Below the pieces are notes generated by a model. It searched no databases. It had not been told where the DNA came from and saw only the letters and a list, made by a program, of their open reading frames with translations. From NCBI RefSeq assembly GCF_000315425.1, contig NZ_JH992926.1, forward strand, positions 62,001-126,000: a DNA stretch of 64,000 nt, given 5' to 3'. The stretch is from Massilia timonae CCUG 45783. Its GTDB lineage: Bacteria; Pseudomonadota; Gammaproteobacteria; Burkholderiales; Burkholderiaceae_D. A program made the position numbers and the translations under genes. How positions within the stretch are numbered: the first letter of the stretch is position 1; each line of letters begins with the position of its first letter. Positions 60,152 to 64,000 of the stretch are shown one piece after another.

Positions 60152-60164
60152 CTGGTCAGGCCAG
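60152..60164. promoter_or_regulatory. Pectin-cluster operator, copy 1
   Basis: CTGGTCAGGCCAG fits TGGYC-N-GRCCA and lies closest to the TonB receptor gene, 63 bases upstream of its start. Confidence 0.6.
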
Positions 60165-60193
60165 TTTTGTAATTCTATGGCAACTTAACGAAT

Positions 60194-60208
60194 TTTGGTC
60201 AGGCCAAA
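60194..60208. promoter_or_regulatory. Pectin-cluster operator, copy 2
   Basis: TTTGGTCAGGCCAAA is the longest and most symmetric copy, centred 43 bp from copy 1 (about four helical turns). Confidence 0.65.
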
Positions 60209-60225
60209 GTAAAAATATTTACGAA

Positions 60226-60238
60226 TTGGCCTGACCTG
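60226..60238. promoter_or_regulatory. Pectin-cluster operator, copy 3
   Basis: TTGGCCTGACCTG carries the same core in inverted orientation, centred 31 bp from copy 2. It lies directly after the stop codon of the polygalacturonase gene. Confidence 0.6.
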
Positions 60239-60245
60239 ATGACAC

Positions 60246-62105
60246 TTAACCATGGGTGGATAGGGTTTGCTTGTGGCGTTTGCCTGCGATGGTGACGTTA
60301 TCGAGCGTGACGTCGACGGCGTTGTGCAAGAACCACGGTTTGGCCGTATTGCGCGGCGTGCCGAAGTCCGAATCGCTGATGCGCACGCGGGCGATCGGCG
60401 GGATGGCGGTGCCCGGCTTGCCGTTGAAGCTCGACGCGACCGGTCCCAGCAGCACGAAGGCCTGGTAGCACGAGAAGCTGCCCTTGCCGGTATCGACATT
60501 GGACGTGCGCACGTTGCTGATCTCGATATCCGACACTTGCGGCGGGCGGATGCGCATGGTGTCGTCGCCCGGCACATAGTCGCAGTCGATCGTGATGATC
60601 GCGCCCGCCGTCGAGGCCACCGGTTCCTTGATCTCGCGCGCGCCGGGCAGCGGCTTGTACAGCATCGGCTCGGTGGCCACGCCATGCGGCAGCGTGACGT
60701 CGCGCACGTACAGGTGGCGCAGGAAGCCGCCCCGGTTCATATTGGTCTTGAGCCGGATCGCGGTGTTGAGCGGGTCGTCTTTCCAGTGGATGTTGCGAAA
60801 CTCGAGCTTCTCGGCATACACGTGCTCGATGCCGCCGGCCATCTCGCTGCCGAGGGTCACGCCGCCATGGCCGCTGTTCATCACGCAGTTGCGGATCACC
60901 ACATTGCGCGTCGGTCCGTGGCCGGTGTCGAGGTTCTTGCCCGCCTTGATCGCGATGCAGTCGTCGCCGTTGTTGAACAGGCAGTCGTCGACCAGCACGC
61001 CGTCGCAGGACTCCGGGTCGAAGCCGTCGCTGTTCGGTCCCAGGCTCTCCATGTTCACGCGCCGGATTAACAGGTCGCGGCAATCGACCGGATGGTGCAG
61101 CCAGAACGGCGCCGCGTTCACCTGGTAGCCCTGCAGCAGCACCTTGCTGCAGCCGATCAGTTCGATCATGCACGGGCGCAGGAAGTGCCCGTGGCCGAAC
61201 ACGCGCTGCTCGACCGGCACGCCTGCCTCGGACAGCGCCGGCAGGTAGCGCGAATCGGTCTGCCAACGGCCGCCTTCGCCCTGGATGGCGGCCTGGCGCC
61301 GCGCATCGATGCCGGGAACCACCTGGTCCAGCGGCGGGTTGTTCGGGTTCGCATGGACCTCGGTGCGCTTGCGCACCGGCTTGCCGCGGCCCTTCCAGTC
61401 CCACCAGCATTCCGGCTGGTCGGCAAAACCCGCCTCGAACGGCACGCCGCCCTGGCCGTTGAGGATGCTGGTCCAGTCCTCGCCGGTGAGGGCGATATTG
61501 GTCTGGTTGAGCGCATACACCATCGGCGAGTAGTTCAGGCAGTCGTTGCCCTGCCAGCGCGACAGCACCAGCTTGCCGTTCGCGCCGCAGTCATGCTCGC
61601 CGTGGCGCGCGTAGTGGGCCGGGTTGGCGGCGAAGTGCACGCGCGCGCCGGCGGCCAGGTGCACGTGCACGTTCGAACGCAGCACGATCGGCCCGGCGCA
61701 ATACCACTCTCCCTTGGGGATGACGACCCGGCCGCCGCCCTTGGCGTGGCAGGCCGCGATGGCGGCGGCGATCGCGGGATAGCAGTCCGGGGAGCCCGGC
61801 GCCGGCGTGTCGAGGGTCCCCTCGACCAGCGATTCGGTCTGGCCCTTCACCTTCACCAGCGCGCAGGGCCTGGCGCCATGCGCCGTGATGGGGAAGTCCT
61901 CGTCGCGAAACGCCAGCGGCGTGGCGAAGCGGGCCACGATGTCGGCCGCGCGCCGCCATGGGTTGGGGCGGGCAGCGCCGGGCAGGGCACGGGCGGCGCC
62001 ATCCTGGTGGGCACGGGCGATGCTGGCGGCGCCGAGGCCGGTCATCATCAGCGAGGCGGCGGGGACGGTGCGCAGCAGCGCGCGTCGTTTGGCTTGGAAT
62101 GGCAT
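60246..62105 (-). CDS. Glycoside hydrolase family 28 polygalacturonase
   Basis: This 619-aa exported enzyme cleaves polygalacturonic acid or oligogalacturonides. GH28 catalytic signatures are complete: GPNSDGFDPE (Asp360), NNGDDCIAIKAG (Asp381, Asp382), SGHGGVTLGSE (His413) and RLKTN (Arg451, Lys453). The N-terminus AKRRALLRTVPAASLMMTGLG looks like a Tat signal. The ATG at 62105 follows AAGGA and overlaps the end of no gene; the upstream DUF4861 gene ends nine bases earlier. The long N-terminal domain suggests an exo-acting or rhamnogalacturonan-type subfamily, not decided here. Confidence 0.93.
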   Translation of the reverse strand: MPFQAKRRALLRTVPAASLMMTGLGAASIARAHQDGAARALPGAARPNPWRRAADIVARFATPLAFRDEDFPITAHGARPCALVKVKGQTESLVEGTLDTPAPGSPDCYPAIAAAIAACHAKGGGRVVIPKGEWYCAGPIVLRSNVHVHLAAGARVHFAANPAHYARHGEHDCGANGKLVLSRWQGNDCLNYSPMVYALNQTNIALTGEDWTSILNGQGGVPFEAGFADQPECWWDWKGRGKPVRKRTEVHANPNNPPLDQVVPGIDARRQAAIQGEGGRWQTDSRYLPALSEAGVPVEQRVFGHGHFLRPCMIELIGCSKVLLQGYQVNAAPFWLHHPVDCRDLLIRRVNMESLGPNSDGFDPESCDGVLVDDCLFNNGDDCIAIKAGKNLDTGHGPTRNVVIRNCVMNSGHGGVTLGSEMAGGIEHVYAEKLEFRNIHWKDDPLNTAIRLKTNMNRGGFLRHLYVRDVTLPHGVATEPMLYKPLPGAREIKEPVASTAGAIITIDCDYVPGDDTMRIRPPQVSDIEISNVRTSNVDTGKGSFSCYQAFVLLGPVASSFNGKPGTAIPPIARVRISDSDFGTPRNTAKPWFLHNAVDVTLDNVTIAGKRHKQTLSTHG

Positions 62106-62113
62106 GTCGGTCC

Positions 62114-63337
62114 TTATCGTTGTTGCGCCAGGCTGACGCGCACCGGGTTGGCGTCGCGCGCGGCCTGGTCTTGCGTCACCTGCTGCCACCTGGCGCGGGT
62201 GGTGATCTCGCCGGCGCGGCTCCAGGCGCCGCCGGCGTAGTAGCGCAGCGGCTGGCCGGGCGTGGCCGTGGCATAGATCAGTTCATTGAGCGGGTCCTGG
62301 GCGAAGCCCTCGGCGGCCGGCAGCACGACGGCGGTGCCGAAGGCGTCGTTGCTCTTCTGCTCCACCCACTGCAGCAAGACCTTGCCGTCGCGGCCGACCT
62401 GGATCTTCGGATCCTGGCCCTTGTCGCCCGGCGTCTTGTTCAGGCCGATGGCGACGGTGAGCGCAGCCGTGTCTCCGGCCGCCGTGGTGAAGGTGCTCTC
62501 GATCCGGTCCAGCCAGTGGCCGGCATCGACCGTGAAGCGCTTGACCTCGCTGACCTGGCGGCCGCCCGCGTCCCATGGCGCGTAGTGGAGCTCGAACACG
62601 GCGCGGATCGGTCCGTTGGCCAGGATCTTGTAGCTGGCCCAGTTCACGCCCGTGTGCAGCGTCTCACCGATCCAGATGCCGCTACCGCCGGCGCCGCGGG
62701 ACTTGCCGACGTTGTACATGTCCATGCCTTCGCCCTGGTCCTTGTGGTAGTGGTCATGGCCCTTGTTGTACCAGCGGTCGACGATCGGATAGTCGACCCG
62801 CTTGAACCACAGGTCGAGGCCGCTGGTCACCAGCACTTCCTTGACCACGCCCGCGGGCGCCGGCGCGGCCAGCGCCGGGCCATAGGTGCGGTGCGCCACC
62901 TTGTCGTTCTCCCAGGCGAAGTCGTCGAGGCGCTCCGGGACGTGGCGCGCGAACGCCTTGACCGGGAATGGCGGCGCCACGCCGTCGATGCGCTCGATGG
63001 TGAAGCTGGCGCTCTTCTCGCCGGCGGCGAAGCTGTGCTGGAACAGCAGCTCGCCATAGGCGATGCCTTCGTTGTTCGGGTCTTTCGCCTGCGGCGCGAT
63101 ATTGGTCACCTGGTGCGGCAGCACCCGGCCGCGCGCGTCCTTGACCGCGATCTTCTGGATCATGGCGCCGGGCAGGGCGGCGTTGACGTCCTTCCAGGCA
63201 ATCGCGATGGTTTCGGACGGGCGCGCGATCGCCAGGTCGTGCTGCACGCTGACGTCGACCTTGTCGGCCGCCTGCGCGCCGCAGGTGGACAGGGCGAGCG
63301 GCGCCCCCAGCAGGCTTGCCAGTACGAGTCGTTTCAT
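62114..63337 (-). CDS. Exported DUF4861 protein
   Basis: This 407-aa protein has a signal peptide (LVLASLLGAPLALSTCGAQA) and a beta-rich domain with NEGIAYGELLFQHSF, DLWFKRVDYPIVDRWYNKG and FELHYAPWDAGG, matching DUF4861. The family is regularly found in pectin and rhamnogalacturonan loci, but has no established activity that I know of. GGGAGA precedes the ATG. It lies between the GH105 and GH28 genes with gaps of 13 and 8 bases, so one operon is very likely. Confidence 0.82.
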   Translation of the reverse strand: MKRLVLASLLGAPLALSTCGAQAADKVDVSVQHDLAIARPSETIAIAWKDVNAALPGAMIQKIAVKDARGRVLPHQVTNIAPQAKDPNNEGIAYGELLFQHSFAAGEKSASFTIERIDGVAPPFPVKAFARHVPERLDDFAWENDKVAHRTYGPALAAPAPAGVVKEVLVTSGLDLWFKRVDYPIVDRWYNKGHDHYHKDQGEGMDMYNVGKSRGAGGSGIWIGETLHTGVNWASYKILANGPIRAVFELHYAPWDAGGRQVSEVKRFTVDAGHWLDRIESTFTTAAGDTAALTVAIGLNKTPGDKGQDPKIQVGRDGKVLLQWVEQKSNDAFGTAVVLPAAEGFAQDPLNELIYATATPGQPLRYYAGGAWSRAGEITTRARWQQVTQDQAARDANPVRVSLAQQR

Positions 63338-63350
63338 GGTGTCTCCCGGA

Positions 63351-64000
63351 TCAGTGGTGTTCGCGGTAATCGGTCTTCCCGCCCTTGGGCAGGTAGTGGT
63401 AGGTGCGGACCTTGTGCTGGATCTCGAACGCCGGGTTGCTCACCAGGCGGATGATCTCGGCGCCGGCCAGCAGCATCGGGCCGTAGCCGTGCAGGGCGTC
63501 GACGCTGGTCGGGCGATGGTAGTAGTAGACCATGTCGCTGGCCAGGGTCGTGCCGACGCAGGTGCCTTCGACCTGGCCCAGCGAATTGATGCGGGTCGAC
63601 AGCGCGTTCCAGCCGGTCTGGGCGATCGAGCCATAGGTGGTGGCGCTGATCCAGCCTTCGTTGACCGCATGCGCGAACACATAGGTGAAGATGGCGCTGG
63701 CCGAGGTCTCGAGGTAGGAGTCGTTCCGGTCCAGCATCTGGTGCCACAGGCCGCTGCCGCTTTGCAGCTCGGCGATGCCCCTCAAGGAAGCGCGCAGCTG
63801 GGCCAGCACCTTCGGATAGCCGGGGTGGTCCTTCGGCAGCACGTCGAGCAGGTCGGACATCGCCAGCACCGCCCAGCCGTTGGCGCGCGCCCAGTAGAAG
63901 CGCGGCGCGTCGGGGTGATTCGCGTGCCAGCCGTGGGTGTACAGGCCGAGCTGCGGGTTGAACATGCGGCTCGACATCCCGATCACGTTACCCACGGCAT
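63351..64000 (-). CDS. Glycoside hydrolase family 105 unsaturated glycuronyl hydrolase, partial
   Basis: The C-terminal 216 residues are present; the frame is open to the window edge, so the start lies outside. The sequence contains HPDAPRFYWARANGWAVLAM and SGSGLWHQMLDRNDSYLETSASAIFTY, which match the YteR/YesR family (GH105) that removes unsaturated uronic acids from the ends of pectin oligosaccharides. It is the first visible gene of the leftward operon with DUF4861, GH28 and the TonB receptor. Confidence 0.85.
   Translation of the reverse strand, partial: AVGNVIGMSSRMFNPQLGLYTHGWHANHPDAPRFYWARANGWAVLAMSDLLDVLPKDHPGYPKVLAQLRASLRGIAELQSGSGLWHQMLDRNDSYLETSASAIFTYVFAHAVNEGWISATTYGSIAQTGWNALSTRINSLGQVEGTCVGTTLASDMVYYYHRPTSVDALHGYGPMLLAGAEIIRLVSNPAFEIQHKVRTYHYLPKGGKTDYREHH

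Overview
The window is GC-rich and densely coded, with short intergenic gaps. Its gene content fits a betaproteobacterium of the Oxalobacteraceae, such as a Massilia or Telluria relative. This is an inference from the combination of a complete Tad pilus locus, PaoABC aldehyde oxidoreductase, carbohydrate-type TonB receptors and a pectin-degradation cluster. No rRNA, tRNA or CRISPR array was recognised.

Layout. 1-5.3 kb holds metabolic and transport genes: an MBL-fold hydrolase, a remnant of a FixJ-type regulator, aquaporin Z, a cysteine synthase-like enzyme, a TRIC-family channel and a chloroperoxidase-like hydrolase. 5.6-9.8 kb holds a small conserved ORF and the operon paoABC (2Fe-2S, FAD/4Fe-4S and molybdopterin subunits). 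9.8-24.8 kb is a Tad/Flp pilus region in two arms. A leftward arm encodes TadE/TadG-type minor pilins. A rightward arm encodes a NarL-type two-component system, a 44-aa membrane peptide, Flp pilin, prepilin peptidase, an AAA ATPase, CpaB, CpaC, a lipoprotein, CpaE, CpaF, TadB and TadC. 24.8-34.5 kb holds an AI-2E family exporter, an intact IS481 element with 6-bp target duplications, an outer-membrane barrel gene broken by one amber codon, the lipid-transport operon pqiABC, three small exported proteins (one with a phospholipase A2-like CCxxHD motif) and a PRISE-type reductase. 34.6-38.4 kb holds a Fur-box-preceded siderophore receptor, a RidA protein and a LysR regulator.

38.6-47.3 kb is a type VI secretion accessory island: vgrG, a DUF4123 adaptor, a VasX-like membrane effector and a DUF6708 putative immunity gene. 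An intact IS256 element (8-bp target duplication TTTAGGTT) sits in the effector gene and cuts off its last 83 codons. Joining the flanks restores one open frame exactly. The right half of this island is visibly more AT-rich than the rest of the window, which suggests horizontal transfer.

47.3-56 kb holds a methyltransferase, an APC permease, a PhaC-like alpha/beta hydrolase, a DUF1624-type membrane protein, a hydroxyacid dehydrogenase, a divergent siderophore-interacting protein/MarR pair sharing a palindromic operator, and zwf. An intact IS1595 element (56.0-57.1 kb) has inserted exactly in the U-tract of the terminator of the next gene. 57.1-64 kb is a leftward pectin-utilisation cluster: GH105 (cut by the window edge), a DUF4861 protein, a GH28 polygalacturonase and a large TonB receptor. 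The receptor is preceded by three phased copies of a TGGYCNGRCCA-type palindrome, a strong candidate operator.
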